NCBI GenBank assembly: GCA_002405475.1
Contig: DHLX01000026.1
Location: 1-64,000, forward strand
Direction of reading: 5' to 3'
Length of the DNA stretch: 64,000 nt
Origin: Burkholderiales bacterium UBA4657
GTDB lineage: Bacteria > Pseudomonadota > Gammaproteobacteria > Burkholderiales > Burkholderiaceae_E
Below, piece by piece: positions 54,927 through 64,000 of the stretch. A model generated the notes under the pieces. The model had not been told where the DNA came from, made no database searches, and saw only the letters and a program-made list of their open reading frames with translations. Numbering within the stretch: position 1 is the first letter of the stretch; each line of letters starts with the position of its first letter. A program made the translations under genes and the position numbers.

Positions 54927-56633
54927 ATGAACTACACTGAATTCGCAACGCTACAACAACAACTGACGCAACAACACGGCCCGCGCGAGTCGATGGAATA
55001 CGATATTGTCATTGTAGGCGGAGGTCCTGCAGGCTTGTCCTGTGCCATCCGGCTCAAGCAACTCGCCACCGAAAAGGGACAGGACCTGAGCGTCTGTGTG
55101 CTGGAAAAAGGCTCGGAACCTGGCTCGCACATCTTGTCAGGCGCAGTCATGGATCCACGCGCCCTGAATGAACTGTTCCCCGACTGGAAAGAGCGTGGCG
55201 CTCCGCTTCATCAACCAGTGACAGGGGACGATTTGCTGGTACTGAGCGAAACAGGCGTTACACGTACCCCCGATTTTCTGGTACCGCGCAATTTTCATAA
55301 CCAGGGTTGCTATGTCATCAGCCTGGGCACGCTAACGCGCTGGCTGGCGACACAAGCCGAAGCCTTGGGAGTAGAAATTTTTCCAGGCTTTGCCGCAGCA
55401 GAGGTCCTGTATAACGACCAGGGTGCGGTCAAGGGCGTCGCCACCGGTCATTTGGGCCTGAACAAACAGGGCGAACCAGGCAACAGTTTTCAGCTGGGTA
55501 TGGAACTGCACGCCAAATACACCATTTTTGCCGAGGGCGCGCGCGGGCATCTGGGTAAACAGCTGATTGCCCAATATCAGCTTGATGCGGGCAAAGATCC
55601 GCAAAGCTACGCCATTGGCATTAAGGAACTATGGGAAATTCCGCCTGAAAAGGCCAAACCAGGGCTGGTGGTACATACCGCCGGCTGGCCGATGAACGAC
55701 AACACCTTTGGTGGCGGGTTTCTCTATCACCTCGAAGACAATAAACTGACGCTGGGGTTTGTCATTGGGCTGGATTATGAAAACCCCTGGTTGTCACCAT
55801 TCGACGAATTACAACGCTGGAAAACCCACCCAGCAATACGCAGTCACCTCGAAGGTGGTAAACGTCTGGGCTATGGTGCGCGTGCTATCAACAATGGCAC
55901 ACCGCAAGCTCTGCCCAAAACAGTTTTCCCGGGCGGCGCACTCATCGGCTGCGATGCTGGCTATCTCAACGCTGCACGTATCAAGGGCAGTCACGCCGCC
56001 ATAAAAAGTGGCATGCTGTGTGCTGAAGCAGCCTATGAGGCTGTCGTTGCCGGACGGCAATATGATGAACTAACTGCCTACCCGGCAGCGTTTGAACAAA
56101 GCTGGTTATATGAAGAATTATCGCAAAGCCGTAATTTCAAGGCATGGTTCAAAAAAGGACCGACGGTTGGGAAGCTGATGACCGGTATCGAACAATGGCT
56201 ATTGCCCAAAATCGGCATCAGTTCCCCACCCTGGACCTTGCATCGCCATCAGGCTGATCACAGCTTCCTGAAGCCAGCCAGTCAGATGCCGAAAATTGAC
56301 TACCCCAAACCTGACGGGAAAATCAGTTTCGATAAATTGTCCTCGGTATTTATCAGCAATACCAACCATAATGAAGACCAGCCCGCACATCTGACCCTGA
56401 AAAATGAAATGGTTCCTGTGCAAGTCAATTGGACTACTTATGCCGGACCAGAGCAACGCTACTGCCCGGCCGGCGTATATGAGTTCGTCAAGCATGAAGA
56501 CGGTAGCCAGCGCCTGCAGATCAATGCGCAAAATTGTGTCCATTGCAAAACCTGCGACATCAAGGATCCGACACAAAATATTGTCTGGATTACGCCTGAA
56601 GGTGGTGGTGGGCCGAATTACGCCGGCATGTAA
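54927..56633 (+). CDS. Electron-transfer flavoprotein:ubiquinone oxidoreductase
   Basis: Membrane-bound flavoprotein that passes electrons from ETF (fatty-acid and amino-acid oxidation) to ubiquinone. The 568 residues contain the FAD motif IVIVGGGPAGLSCAIRL, SHILSGAVMDPRALNELFPDW, VHTAGWPMNDNTFGGGFLYH, and the C-terminal [4Fe-4S] ligands CPAGVYEFV and CVHCKTCDIKDP. AAGGA lies 8 bases before the ATG at 54927. It is the first gene of a six-gene run ending with DUF1841. Confidence 0.96.
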   Translation: MNYTEFATLQQQLTQQHGPRESMEYDIVIVGGGPAGLSCAIRLKQLATEKGQDLSVCVLEKGSEPGSHILSGAVMDPRALNELFPDWKERGAPLHQPVTGDDLLVLSETGVTRTPDFLVPRNFHNQGCYVISLGTLTRWLATQAEALGVEIFPGFAAAEVLYNDQGAVKGVATGHLGLNKQGEPGNSFQLGMELHAKYTIFAEGARGHLGKQLIAQYQLDAGKDPQSYAIGIKELWEIPPEKAKPGLVVHTAGWPMNDNTFGGGFLYHLEDNKLTLGFVIGLDYENPWLSPFDELQRWKTHPAIRSHLEGGKRLGYGARAINNGTPQALPKTVFPGGALIGCDAGYLNAARIKGSHAAIKSGMLCAEAAYEAVVAGRQYDELTAYPAAFEQSWLYEELSQSRNFKAWFKKGPTVGKLMTGIEQWLLPKIGISSPPWTLHRHQADHSFLKPASQMPKIDYPKPDGKISFDKLSSVFISNTNHNEDQPAHLTLKNEMVPVQVNWTTYAGPEQRYCPAGVYEFVKHEDGSQRLQINAQNCVHCKTCDIKDPTQNIVWITPEGGGGPNYAGM

Positions 56634-56644
56634 GTGAAGCAAGC

Positions 56645-57571
56645 ATGTTGAAGCGCCCTGCCTTCATTAGTCACCCCGATTGTCTAAAGCATGAAATGGG
56701 TAGCCATCACCCAGAGTGCCCTGAGCGTTTGAGTGCCATTCATGACCATATGCTCATGAAAGGACTACTGGATGATTTTGAGCAACTGGAAGCGCCGCTA
56801 GCCTCTGAAGAGCAACTGGAGCGCGTACACAGCGCCCTGCATGTGCGTGAAATCTTCGCCGCGACTCCGAGCAGTGGCTATGTCATGCTCGACCCTGATA
56901 CCTGCCTGAACCCTCATACATTATCCGCCGCATTACGCGCTGCCGGAGCAGCCGTACTAGCTACCGATCTGGTGCTGCAATCTCAAGTACCCAGCGCATT
57001 TTGTGCCATTCGACCGCCGGGGCATCATGCTACGCGGGATCAGGCCATGGGATTCTGTTTTTTCAATAATGTTGCCGTTGGCATACGCCATGCACTGGAT
57101 AGTCATGGCCTGGAACGTGTAGCGCTGGTCGACTTCGATGTTCATCATGGAAACGGCAGTGAAGACATTTTTTATTCAGATGAGCGCGTCCTGATGTGTT
57201 CGACCTTTGAACTTGATCTTTATCCTTTTTGCGGTGAATCACCACGCGGCCCCAATATGGTGAATATTGGCCTGAACAAACGTTCGGGCAGTACGGCATT
57301 TCGACAAGCGGTGCAGCAGTACTGGTTACCAGCGTTACACCGATTCAAACCACAACTGCTGTTCATATCAGCCGGATTCGATGCACATCGTGAAGATGAT
57401 CTGGGCAATCTGGCCCTGACCGAACATGACTATGAATGGGTCACGCAACAATTACGTGATGTAGCCTTGCAGTATTGTGAGGGACGCATAGTGTCATGTC
57501 TGGAGGGTGGCTATGCATTGAGCGCACTGGCGCGTAGCGTAGCCGCTCATTGCCGTGTATTGGCAGAATGA
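56645..57571 (+). CDS. Histone-deacetylase-family (acetoin-utilisation/acetylpolyamine) amidohydrolase
   Basis: A 308-residue zinc amidohydrolase of the bacterial HDAC-like family. Active-site segments are RPPGHHATRDQAMGFCFFNN and LVDFDVHHGNGSEDIF (zinc Asp/His), FISAGFDAHRED and SCLEGGYALSALA. Members remove acetyl groups from lysines or small amines; the substrate here is unknown. It starts 11 bases after ETF-QO. Its stop overlaps the next gene, an acetyltransferase, by 4 bases. Confidence 0.93.
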   Translation: MLKRPAFISHPDCLKHEMGSHHPECPERLSAIHDHMLMKGLLDDFEQLEAPLASEEQLERVHSALHVREIFAATPSSGYVMLDPDTCLNPHTLSAALRAAGAAVLATDLVLQSQVPSAFCAIRPPGHHATRDQAMGFCFFNNVAVGIRHALDSHGLERVALVDFDVHHGNGSEDIFYSDERVLMCSTFELDLYPFCGESPRGPNMVNIGLNKRSGSTAFRQAVQQYWLPALHRFKPQLLFISAGFDAHREDDLGNLALTEHDYEWVTQQLRDVALQYCEGRIVSCLEGGYALSALARSVAAHCRVLAE

Positions 57572-58053
57572 GCAGCCCGTCATACTGCCTCAGACCCATA
57601 GAAGAACAAGACGCCGAGCGTTTACAAAGTTTTGTCAGAAATTTGTCACCCGAAACCCAGCGGCTGCGTTTTAATGAAATACTGAAAGAATTGCCGCCGG
57701 ACATGTTGCAGCGATACGTGCACCCGAACCCAGGAAATGATGCTGCCATTGTGGCGGTGACCACCGCACAACCACCGCGAATCATCGGCGTGGCGCGATA
57801 TATTCATCTGGATAAGCCACGCGAATGTGAATTTGCTATTGTGGTAGCAGATGACCAACGTGGCCGAGGCATTGGGTCGAAATTGATGCAGGCTCTCATG
57901 AAAAGCGCCAAAGAACAACACATGGAGCGCCTAATAGGCTGGGTCTTGAGGGATAATTTGCCTATGTTGACGCTAATGAAACGTCTGGGATTTCACATGG
58001 CACGTTATGTTGCTGACCCCGAGTACCAACTCTGTATCAAGGAATTGACATGA
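57568..58053 (+). CDS. GNAT-family N-acetyltransferase
   Basis: A 161-residue acetyltransferase. The start YCLRPIEEQDAERLQSFV is a GNAT beginning, VADDQRGRGIGSKLMQ is the acetyl-CoA loop, and NLPMLTLMKRLGFHM closes the fold. The N-terminal LSPETQRLRF resembles the GNAT domains joined to acyl-CoA synthetase-like protein acetyltransferases (Pat). ATGA overlap couples it to the deacetylase before it and to the membrane-anchored protein after it. The acceptor is unknown. Confidence 0.9.
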   Translation: MSSPSYCLRPIEEQDAERLQSFVRNLSPETQRLRFNEILKELPPDMLQRYVHPNPGNDAAIVAVTTAQPPRIIGVARYIHLDKPRECEFAIVVADDQRGRGIGSKLMQALMKSAKEQHMERLIGWVLRDNLPMLTLMKRLGFHMARYVADPEYQLCIKELT

Positions 58054-58535
58054 GTCCGATACAATGGCTAGAACTGGCGTCTTATGCTGTTACGGTCATC
58101 GGTCTGCCTTTTGCGCTCTACGTCTATTGGGCACAACAACGCAAGGAACGTGATAACGAAGAAGACGAAGAATATCAACTGCTGTCAGATGCCTATAATG
58201 ATTTTTTGAAAGTGGTGCTGGAAAATCCTGACCTGCGCCTGCGCACGCTAGAGCACGTGGCCAACCGGACTGCTGAACAACTGGAACGCATGACGATCAT
58301 TTTTGAAATGCTCATCTCCCTGTTTGAACGTGCGTACATTGTCGCGTACCGCGACCCGATGACAGCAGAGCAACGCCGACGCTGGAGCTCATGGGAGGAC
58401 TATATGCGCGAGTGGTGCCGGCGACGCGATTTCCGACAAATGCTACCGCAACTGTTACGCGGTGAAGATCCCGGATTTTCACGCTATATTTTGAATCTTG
58501 CAGAGGAAGAAAGCCATGAAACCACCCCAGGGTAG
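58050..58535 (+). CDS. Membrane-anchored protein of unknown function
   Basis: A 161-residue protein with one N-terminal transmembrane helix (about 9-28, [16 protein letters not shown]) followed by a charged helical cytoplasmic part ([28 protein letters not shown]). No family is recognised with certainty. It starts in a 4-base overlap with the acetyltransferase and overlaps galU by 20 bases, so it is firmly inside the operon. Confidence 0.8.
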   Translation: MSPIQWLELASYAVTVIGLPFALYVYWAQQRKERDNEEDEEYQLLSDAYNDFLKVVLENPDLRLRTLEHVANRTAEQLERMTIIFEMLISLFERAYIVAYRDPMTAEQRRRWSSWEDYMREWCRRRDFRQMLPQLLRGEDPGFSRYILNLAEEESHETTPG

Positions 58536-59430
58536 ACCACCAGTACGCAAAGCCATTTTTCCTGTTGCAGGTCTGGGCACTCGATTTTTACCCGCCACCA
58601 AGGCCATGCCCAAGGAAATGCTGCCCATCGTCGACAAGCCCTTAATTCAATACGCTGTTGAAGAAGCGGTGGCCTCAGGCATTACTGATCTCATTTTCAT
58701 CACCGGGCGCAATAAACGTGCGATTGAAGATCATTTTGACGCCGCGCCGGAGCTCGAAGCCGAACTACAAGCCAAGGGCAAGTCACTATTACTTGATGCC
58801 GTGCGCGATATTCTGCCTTCACATGTCAATTGCATTTATATCCGTCAGGCGACGCCGCTCGGACTGGGCCATGCGGTACTCTGTGCCGCCCCAGTGGTAG
58901 GCCATGAACCGTTCGCTGTATTGTTGGCAGATGACCTGATAGACGCCGACACCTCGGTAACACAACAGTTGATTGAGCAATACCATGCCCACCATGGCAG
59001 TGTTCTGGGGGTGCAAGACGTGCCGCGCGAAGATACCCATAAATACGGTATTGTGTCGAGCGAACCGATAGACAACAATACCGTACGCGTAACCGCCATT
59101 GTGGAAAAACCTGCTCCCGAGCAGGCTCCCTCAACCCTCGCGGTAGTGGGACGATATGTGCTTGAACCGGAAATTTTTGATCAGCTACGCACCACACCCC
59201 GTGGCCAAGGCGGTGAAATACAACTGACTGATGCCATTTCGCAACTGCTGAAAGATCGTTCAGTATTTGCCCACCGCTATGCTGGTACGCGCTATGACTG
59301 CGGTAGCAAGCGCGGTTTCTGGCATGCCACCATGATGCTAGGGTTGAAAGACCCGGAAATTGCCGGCATGGCACAAGGCAAACTGCCCGCCCACCTGACG
59401 AACGTACATACCTTGAAAAAGCAGGCATGA
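58516..59430 (+). CDS. galU: UTP-glucose-1-phosphate uridylyltransferase
   Basis: Makes UDP-glucose for polysaccharide and envelope synthesis. The 304 residues carry the nucleotide-binding start [49 protein letters not shown] and the sugar-phosphate Lys region KYGIVSSEP and [11 protein letters not shown], and [18 protein letters not shown] precedes the ATG at 58516, which lies inside the end of the previous gene. Confidence 0.97.
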   Translation: MKPPQGRPPVRKAIFPVAGLGTRFLPATKAMPKEMLPIVDKPLIQYAVEEAVASGITDLIFITGRNKRAIEDHFDAAPELEAELQAKGKSLLLDAVRDILPSHVNCIYIRQATPLGLGHAVLCAAPVVGHEPFAVLLADDLIDADTSVTQQLIEQYHAHHGSVLGVQDVPREDTHKYGIVSSEPIDNNTVRVTAIVEKPAPEQAPSTLAVVGRYVLEPEIFDQLRTTPRGQGGEIQLTDAISQLLKDRSVFAHRYAGTRYDCGSKRGFWHATMMLGLKDPEIAGMAQGKLPAHLTNVHTLKKQA

Positions 59431-59861
59431 TGCTGTTTCAACCCAGTCGCGAGGAAGTCCGGCGTTTTTTTATCGAGGCCTGGAAAAAACAGCAACAACT
59501 GGAACTATTGAGCCCACTCGAAACGCTGGCAGTGGAATGGGTCAGGGAACATCCCGAATATCATAACGAGATGAATGAAGCGGCGTTGGAACGTGATTAC
59601 AGCATAGCGCAGGGTCAGACCAATCCGTTCCTGCATCTAGCGATGCATCTGTCGATCAGCGAACAAACTTCCATCGACCAGCCCCCAGGTATTCGTCATG
59701 CGCTGGAAACCCTGGCACAACGCATTGATAGCCTGCATCTGGCGCATCATCGCGCCATGGAATGTCTGGGGCAAATGTTATGGGAAAGTCAGCGGCGCAA
59801 CGCGCCGCCAGAGACAGAAAAATACCTGGAATGTTTGCGGCAGTCCGCCACCAGCCGTTAG
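59427..59861 (+). CDS. DUF1841 family protein
   Basis: A 144-residue protein with the DUF1841 features [37 protein letters not shown] and [15 protein letters not shown]. The family is common in beta- and gammaproteobacteria and has no established function. The ATG overlaps the galU TGA by 4 bases. It is the last gene of the ETF-QO operon, 4 bases from the convergent cytochrome gene. Confidence 0.88.
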   Translation: MMLFQPSREEVRRFFIEAWKKQQQLELLSPLETLAVEWVREHPEYHNEMNEAALERDYSIAQGQTNPFLHLAMHLSISEQTSIDQPPGIRHALETLAQRIDSLHLAHHRAMECLGQMLWESQRRNAPPETEKYLECLRQSATSR

Positions 59862-59865
59862 CCGG

Positions 59866-60216
59866 TTAGCGTCTTACAACCAGCGGGCCGGGCAAACTGG
59901 CCAGGTAAGCAGCCAGGTCCTGAATATCCTGGTTTGACAGTTGCTGGGCAAAGCCTTGCATCATGGCATTCTTGCGTCCCAGATTTTTGTCATCGGGACG
60001 TTGGTAAGAACGCAGAGTCACCACCAGATAATCATAGTGCTGACCCGCCAAAATCGGAAATTCGCCCGATGTCGGGGATTTGTAGTCGGCGCCATGGCAC
60101 GAGGCGCAGGCCTTTTCAGCTGCCAGTTTTTTACCTTTTTCAATATTGCCCCGTGCCATAGCAGGTACTGACAGGGCAAACAGGCTGGCAACCGCCAGAG
60201 TCAACAGAGTTTTCAT
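59866..60216 (-). CDS. Monoheme c-type cytochrome (second of a pair)
   Basis: A 116-residue periplasmic cytochrome. Signal peptide MKTLLTLAVASLFALSVPAMA, heme site CASCH, and Met ligand probably in NAMMQGFAQQLS; the C-terminal helix DIQDLAAYLASL is of class I (c553/c4-half) type. The ATG at 60216 is preceded by GAGG, 8 bases after the stop of the upstream cytochrome gene. The pair resembles the two halves of diheme cytochrome c4 encoded separately. Confidence 0.9.
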   Translation of the reverse strand: MKTLLTLAVASLFALSVPAMARGNIEKGKKLAAEKACASCHGADYKSPTSGEFPILAGQHYDYLVVTLRSYQRPDDKNLGRKNAMMQGFAQQLSNQDIQDLAAYLASLPGPLVVRR

Positions 60217-60224
60217 GCGATACC

Positions 60225-60572
60225 TCAACGTTGTTGGCTGTAATAGGCAGCGAGATCAAGAATGTCTTCCTCGCTCAGACTGGCGGCAATAGCACGCATG
60301 GACGGATGGGTACGCTCGCCTTTCTTATAGGCCCGCAGGGCGGCGGCCAGATAGGCCTCGCTTTGCCCGCCTATTTTGGGCACGCTGTAGACGACCGGAA
60401 ATGCCGTTTTGTAGCCTGGAATGGCGTGACAGCCAATACACATGGACACCTTGCTGGCAGCACGCTTGGCATCGCCCTTGGCAGGAGCCGGAGCCGGCGT
60501 TTGGCTTTGAGCATAAGCCGCGCCGGAAACCAAGGCGACAGCCATAAATAGACCCAGGAATGATTTTTTCAT
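60225..60572 (-). CDS. Monoheme c-type cytochrome (first of a pair)
   Basis: A 115-residue periplasmic cytochrome. Signal peptide MKKSFLGLFMAVALVSGAAYA, an Ala/Pro linker, heme site CIGCH, THPSMRAIAASLSEEDILDLAAYYS with a Met ligand candidate. The ATG at 60572 is preferred because it gives a clean signal; the frame is open another 22 codons upstream. No strong ribosome site is seen. Likely electron carriers to a terminal oxidase, by family. Confidence 0.87.
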   Translation of the reverse strand: MKKSFLGLFMAVALVSGAAYAQSQTPAPAPAKGDAKRAASKVSMCIGCHAIPGYKTAFPVVYSVPKIGGQSEAYLAAALRAYKKGERTHPSMRAIAASLSEEDILDLAAYYSQQR

Positions 60573-60637
60573 CGGGATTGAGTTCGGAAATTGACAAACC
60601 CTAGGATTATAACCTGATAAAGATTGTTGCCCCATCA

Positions 60638-62002
60638 TCAGGCTATTTTGACCGCGCGTTCCATCACTGTCACCAGCCTTTCTGCTGCTTTTTGGGCCTG
60701 GTGTGCGTCCTGCGCCTCGACCATCACGCGTACGACGGGTTCGGTACCCGAGGGTCGAATCAATATCCGGCCCTGATCACCCAGGGCGGCACTGATAGTT
60801 TTTTCGGTATCAACAATGCTGGGGTATGCCTTCCAGTCGAAGCCCTTGGCTACCTTGACGTTAATCAGGGTTTGGGGGAAAAGTTCCAGCCCGCCCAGAA
60901 GCTGTTCCAGACTGCGACCGGCTCGGCGCATGGCAGCCAGGATCTGTAGCGCCGACACAATACCGTCTCCGGTGGTGTGTTTGTCAAGTACCAACAAGTG
61001 CCCGGAACCTTCGCCCCCCAGTTGCCAACCACGCGCATTGAGTTCTTCCAGCACATAGCGGTCTCCCACCTTGGCGCGTACCAGCGCGGTACCCTGACGT
61101 TTCAAAGCAGACTCGACCGCCAGATTGGTCATGAGAGTACCCACCACGCCGGGCAAGGCGGATTGCTGGCGTCGGTCTTGCGCCAGTAAATATAATAATT
61201 CGTCACCGTTAAAAATGCGCCCCGCGCTATCGACCATGACCAGGCGGTCTGCATCGCCATCGAGGGCAATGCCAACATCGGCCTGCGCTTGTAATACCTG
61301 CTCTTTCAGGGCTTCGGGGTGGGTGGCGCCGACACCGTCGTTAATATTAAAACCGCTGGGCTGATTCGCCACCGCCGTGACTTTGGCACCGAGTTCGTGA
61401 AACACCGCCGGTGCGGTGTGGTATGCCGCACCGTGGGCGCAGTCGACGACGATATGCAAGCCGCGCAAGTCAAGATCGTTCGGGTAGGTCGATTTGCAAA
61501 ATTCAATATAACGTCCGACGGCATCGTCCAGACGCCTGACCTTACCCAGTTGTGCCGACGGTGCGCAGCCCAAACCGTGTTCGAGCTGTTTTTCCAGCTG
61601 CGCTTCTATCGCCAGCTCGGTGGCATCGGGTAATTTAACCCCGCCGCGTGCAAAAAATTTGATGCCGTTGTCGTCGTAGGGATTATGCGAAGCTGAAATG
61701 ACGACCCCAGCACTTAAACGCAAAGCGCGGGTCAAGTAAGCCACGCCAGGTGTGGGTAAAGGCCCGGACAGGATGACATCGACTCCCGCTGACGAAAAAC
61801 CGGCTTCCAATGCCGACTCGAGCATATAGCCCGAGATGCGTGTGTCCTTACCGATGAGCACCGTGGGTCGGGCGCCACCGTCTGTGGTTTGCGCCAAGAC
61901 GCGCCCGGCGGCGGCTCCCAGTTGCAGGGCAAAGTCGGGGGTAATGGGATAGGTGCCAACACGACCGCGTACGCCGTCGGTGCCAAAATATTTACGTGAC
62001 AT
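60638..62002 (-). CDS. glmM: Phosphoglucosamine mutase
   Basis: Converts glucosamine-6-phosphate to glucosamine-1-phosphate for peptidoglycan and LPS. The 454 residues start [22 protein letters not shown]; the phosphoserine loop is [18 protein letters not shown], the metal loop [13 protein letters not shown], and [15 protein letters not shown] binds phosphate. GGAGCGGG precedes the ATG. The order ftsH-folP-glmM is standard in this group. Confidence 0.97.
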   Translation of the reverse strand: MSRKYFGTDGVRGRVGTYPITPDFALQLGAAAGRVLAQTTDGGARPTVLIGKDTRISGYMLESALEAGFSSAGVDVILSGPLPTPGVAYLTRALRLSAGVVISASHNPYDDNGIKFFARGGVKLPDATELAIEAQLEKQLEHGLGCAPSAQLGKVRRLDDAVGRYIEFCKSTYPNDLDLRGLHIVVDCAHGAAYHTAPAVFHELGAKVTAVANQPSGFNINDGVGATHPEALKEQVLQAQADVGIALDGDADRLVMVDSAGRIFNGDELLYLLAQDRRQQSALPGVVGTLMTNLAVESALKRQGTALVRAKVGDRYVLEELNARGWQLGGEGSGHLLVLDKHTTGDGIVSALQILAAMRRAGRSLEQLLGGLELFPQTLINVKVAKGFDWKAYPSIVDTEKTISAALGDQGRILIRPSGTEPVVRVMVEAQDAHQAQKAAERLVTVMERAVKIA

Positions 62003-62032
62003 GAACCCGCTCCGTAGTAGTTGGCGCGTATT

Positions 62033-62875
62033 TTATCTGTTCGTCAAAGTCTGCCATAGCGTCAGGGCTTCGACCGTTTCGCGTACATCGTGCACACGTA
62101 CCAGGTGTGCGCCCTGCTCTACGGCGTATAGCGCCGCCGCCACACTACCCGCCACTCGTTCAGGTGGTGTACTGTCAGGTTTGCCGGTGTAGTGCGCGAT
62201 CATGCTTTTGCGCGAAACACCCACCAGCCAGGGGTAGCCGTCTTGCACCAGTTGTGCCGTGGCCTGTAGCAAGGCCAGATTGTGTTCCGGGCGTTTGCCA
62301 AAACCAAAACCGGGGTCGAGGCATAAACGCGTGCGTGCAATACCGGCCTGTTGCAGCGCCTGCGCGCGCTGCCATAAAAAGCTGCGCACCTCCTTTACCA
62401 CATCCTCATAGTGCGGCTGGTCTTGCATGGTGCGTGGCTCGCCCTGCATGTGCATGAGACACAAGCCACAATCACTGTCCGCCACGGCCTCGACCGCACC
62501 GGGGGCACGAAATGCCTGTATGTCGTTAATGATAGAAGCACCCTGCTCCAGCGCGCGGCGCACGATGTCCGGTTTGACCGTATCAACCGAGACCGGCTTA
62601 CCCAGCGCCACGATGGGTGTCAGAACCGGCGCCAGTCGCGCCCATTCTTCCTCCACACTCAAACTTTCAGCACCGGGGCGCGAGCTTTCGGCGCCAAGGT
62701 CGATGATGTCTGCCCCTTCATGCAGCAGACGCTCGGCGTGGTGGATGGCCGCGCTTGCCTGTTGATACAGGCCGCCATCAGAAAAAGAATCCGGCGTGAC
62801 GTTGACGATACCCATCACGCGCGGGCGTGACAGGTCAAGCTGAAAACGCCCGCACTGCCAGACTAAAGCCGCCAC
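62033..62875 (-). CDS. folP: Dihydropteroate synthase
   Basis: Joins p-aminobenzoate to the pterin in folate synthesis; target of sulfonamides. The 280 residues have VMGIVNVTPDSFSDGG (signature 1), GADIIDLGAESSRPGAE (signature 2), INDIQAF, LCLDPGFGFGK and VGVSRKSMIA. It appears to start with GTG at 62875, 5 bases after the ftsH stop, which gives an N-terminus of the usual length before VMGIVN. No good ribosome site is seen. Confidence 0.95.
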   Translation of the reverse strand: MAALVWQCGRFQLDLSRPRVMGIVNVTPDSFSDGGLYQQASAAIHHAERLLHEGADIIDLGAESSRPGAESLSVEEEWARLAPVLTPIVALGKPVSVDTVKPDIVRRALEQGASIINDIQAFRAPGAVEAVADSDCGLCLMHMQGEPRTMQDQPHYEDVVKEVRSFLWQRAQALQQAGIARTRLCLDPGFGFGKRPEHNLALLQATAQLVQDGYPWLVGVSRKSMIAHYTGKPDSTPPERVAGSVAAALYAVEQGAHLVRVHDVRETVEALTLWQTLTNR

Positions 62876-62880
62876 TCCAA

Positions 62881-64000
62881 TCAGACAGGATTGGTCGCTG
62901 GCTCACCACCGCCCTGGGGGTTGTCGGGTGCAGCGGGTGGCTTGTTATTGTTGTTGCTCACCTTGGGTGGGCGCACTTCCCGTCCGGCCATGATGTCGTT
63001 GATCTGATCAGCATCGATGGTTTCAAATTCCATCAGGGCATTGACCATATTCTCGACCTTGATACGGTTTTCATTCAACAGGCGTATGGCCAGTGCGTAT
63101 TGTTCATCCAGAATGCGACGAATTTCGAGGTCGATTTTTTGCATGGTCGCCTCAGAAGTGTTGGTAGTCTTGGTAATCGAACGTCCCAGGAATACTTCGC
63201 CTTCGTTTTCTGCGTAAACCATGGGCCCGAGTGCCTCGGTCATGCCGTAACGGGTCACCATGTCACGCGCCAGGTGCGTGGCACGCTCAAAGTCATTACT
63301 GGCTCCGGTAGTCATCTGGTTCAAAAAGACTTCTTCCGCCGCGCGCCCACCAAACAGCATGGCAATTTGTTGCAGCATGAATTCCTTGTCGTAGCCATAG
63401 CGGTCGCGCTCGGGCAGGCTCATGGTCACACCCAGGGCACGGCCGCGCGGAATAATGGTGACCTTATGTACCGGATCACACTTGGGCAACAGTTTGCCGA
63501 TAATGGCGTGACCCGACTCATGGTAGGCAGTGGCACGACGTTCCTCTTCTGGCATGACCACGCTCTTGCGCTCGGCACCCATGATGATTTTGTCCTTGGC
63601 TTTCTCAAAATCATTCATGTCAACGGTACGGCCATTGCGACGGGCAGCGAACAAGGCGGCCTCGTTCACCAGGTTGGCCAAATCGGCGCCAGAAAAACCG
63701 GGGGTGCCACGGGCTAGTACGCTCGGATCAACATCTTGCGCCAGCGGCACTTTGCGCATGTGAACTTTCAGAATCTGCTCACGACCGCGAATGTCGGGCA
63801 GACTGACCACCACCTGACGGTCGAAACGACCGGGACGTAACAGCGCCGGGTCGAGGACGTCAGGGCGGTTCGTGGCCGCGATGACAATAATGCCCTGGCC
63901 GGTCTCGAAACCGTCCATTTCGACCAGCATCTGATTCAGGGTCTGTTCACGCTCGTCATTACCGCCACCCAGCCCAGCACCACGCTGGCGACCGACGGCG
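62881..64000 (-). CDS. ftsH: ATP-dependent zinc metalloprotease FtsH (5' part outside the window)
   Basis: Membrane-anchored AAA+ protease. Only the C-terminal about 373 residues are here; the frame stays open to base 64000 and reads [14 protein letters not shown] before [11 protein letters not shown] motifs [21 protein letters not shown], the zinc site [12 protein letters not shown], and the protease-domain segments [24 protein letters not shown] are present. The tail is Asn/Pro/Gly-rich. N-terminal membrane helices and Walker A lie beyond the window. Confidence 0.97.
   Translation of the reverse strand, partial: AVGRQRGAGLGGGNDEREQTLNQMLVEMDGFETGQGIIVIAATNRPDVLDPALLRPGRFDRQVVVSLPDIRGREQILKVHMRKVPLAQDVDPSVLARGTPGFSGADLANLVNEAALFAARRNGRTVDMNDFEKAKDKIIMGAERKSVVMPEEERRATAYHESGHAIIGKLLPKCDPVHKVTIIPRGRALGVTMSLPERDRYGYDKEFMLQQIAMLFGGRAAEEVFLNQMTTGASNDFERATHLARDMVTRYGMTEALGPMVYAENEGEVFLGRSITKTTNTSEATMQKIDLEIRRILDEQYALAIRLLNENRIKVENMVNALMEFETIDADQINDIMAGREVRPPKVSNNNNKPPAAPDNPQGGGEPATNPV

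Noticed and set aside
1..64000. Search for CRISPR arrays, tRNA/rRNA genes, insertion sequences and prophage genes
   Set aside because: No regularly spaced repeats, cloverleaf-like sequences, transposases or integrases were seen by eye. Short or diverged RNAs could be missed without a covariance search.

Overview
The window looks like the chromosome of a betaproteobacterium, most likely order Burkholderiales. The grounds are the gene orders sdhCDAB-sdhE-gltA, ftsH-folP-glmM and aceE-aceF-lpdA, a proteasome-like peptidase of the betaproteobacterial BPH type, a sucA-leader RNA candidate, and DUF1841, ChrA and YoaA relatives. Base composition is moderate except for one AT-rich restriction-modification pair. 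The genus cannot be named from sequence alone. No tRNA, rRNA, insertion sequence or CRISPR array was seen, and no gene-free stretch exceeds 300 bases.

Layout. 1-1607: 3' part of hslU and an overlapping Coq4-like gene. 1676-8428 (minus): pyruvate dehydrogenase operon aceE-aceF-peptidase-lpdA, in which a self-compartmentalising peptidase gene sits between E2 and E3 with 4-base overlaps on both sides. 8527-12891: an orphan periplasmic binding protein and a divergent FixL/FixJ-like two-component pair. 12866-19862: YoaA-type helicase, secretin-N-domain protein, DUF465 protein, PP2C phosphatase, coiled-coil secreted protein and Tex. 19993-21913: convergent type II restriction endonuclease and a cytosine-5 methyltransferase carrying a MerR-type helix-turn-helix. 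22004-28692 (minus): 2-oxoglutarate dehydrogenase operon odhA-odhB-lpd-zapE, with a probable structured leader RNA. 28962-33169: a three-gene signalling cluster (atypical sensor ATPase, CheY-like regulator, multi-PAS kinase with a LOV-like domain). 33198-38175 (minus): sdhCDAB-sdhE-gltA. 38267-48057: GntR regulator, mdh, a CitE-like lyase, prpB, prpC, a secreted protein, prpD and acnA. 48117-52205: chrA-yaaA, a PIN-GNAT fusion and an aminotransferase. 52212-59861: degenerate HD-GYP protein, scoAB, then a tightly packed operon with ETF-QO, a deacetylase, an acetyltransferase, galU and DUF1841. 59866-64000 (minus): two c-type cytochromes, glmM, folP and the 3' part of ftsH.

Functionally this is a central-carbon block. 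Pyruvate oxidation, most TCA steps (citrate synthase, aconitase, 2-oxoglutarate dehydrogenase, succinate dehydrogenase, malate dehydrogenase) and the 2-methylcitrate cycle lie within about 47 kb. Near-perfect palindromes of the TCTTATAT-ATATAAGA type occur in the gntR-mdh intergenic region and before acnA, which suggests that the local GntR protein links these genes. The most unusual points are the peptidase inside the PDH operon, the LOV-like kinase beside TCA genes, the PIN-GNAT fusion, the HTH-methyltransferase fusion, the HD-GYP protein lacking its HD pair, and the candidate sucA leader RNA.
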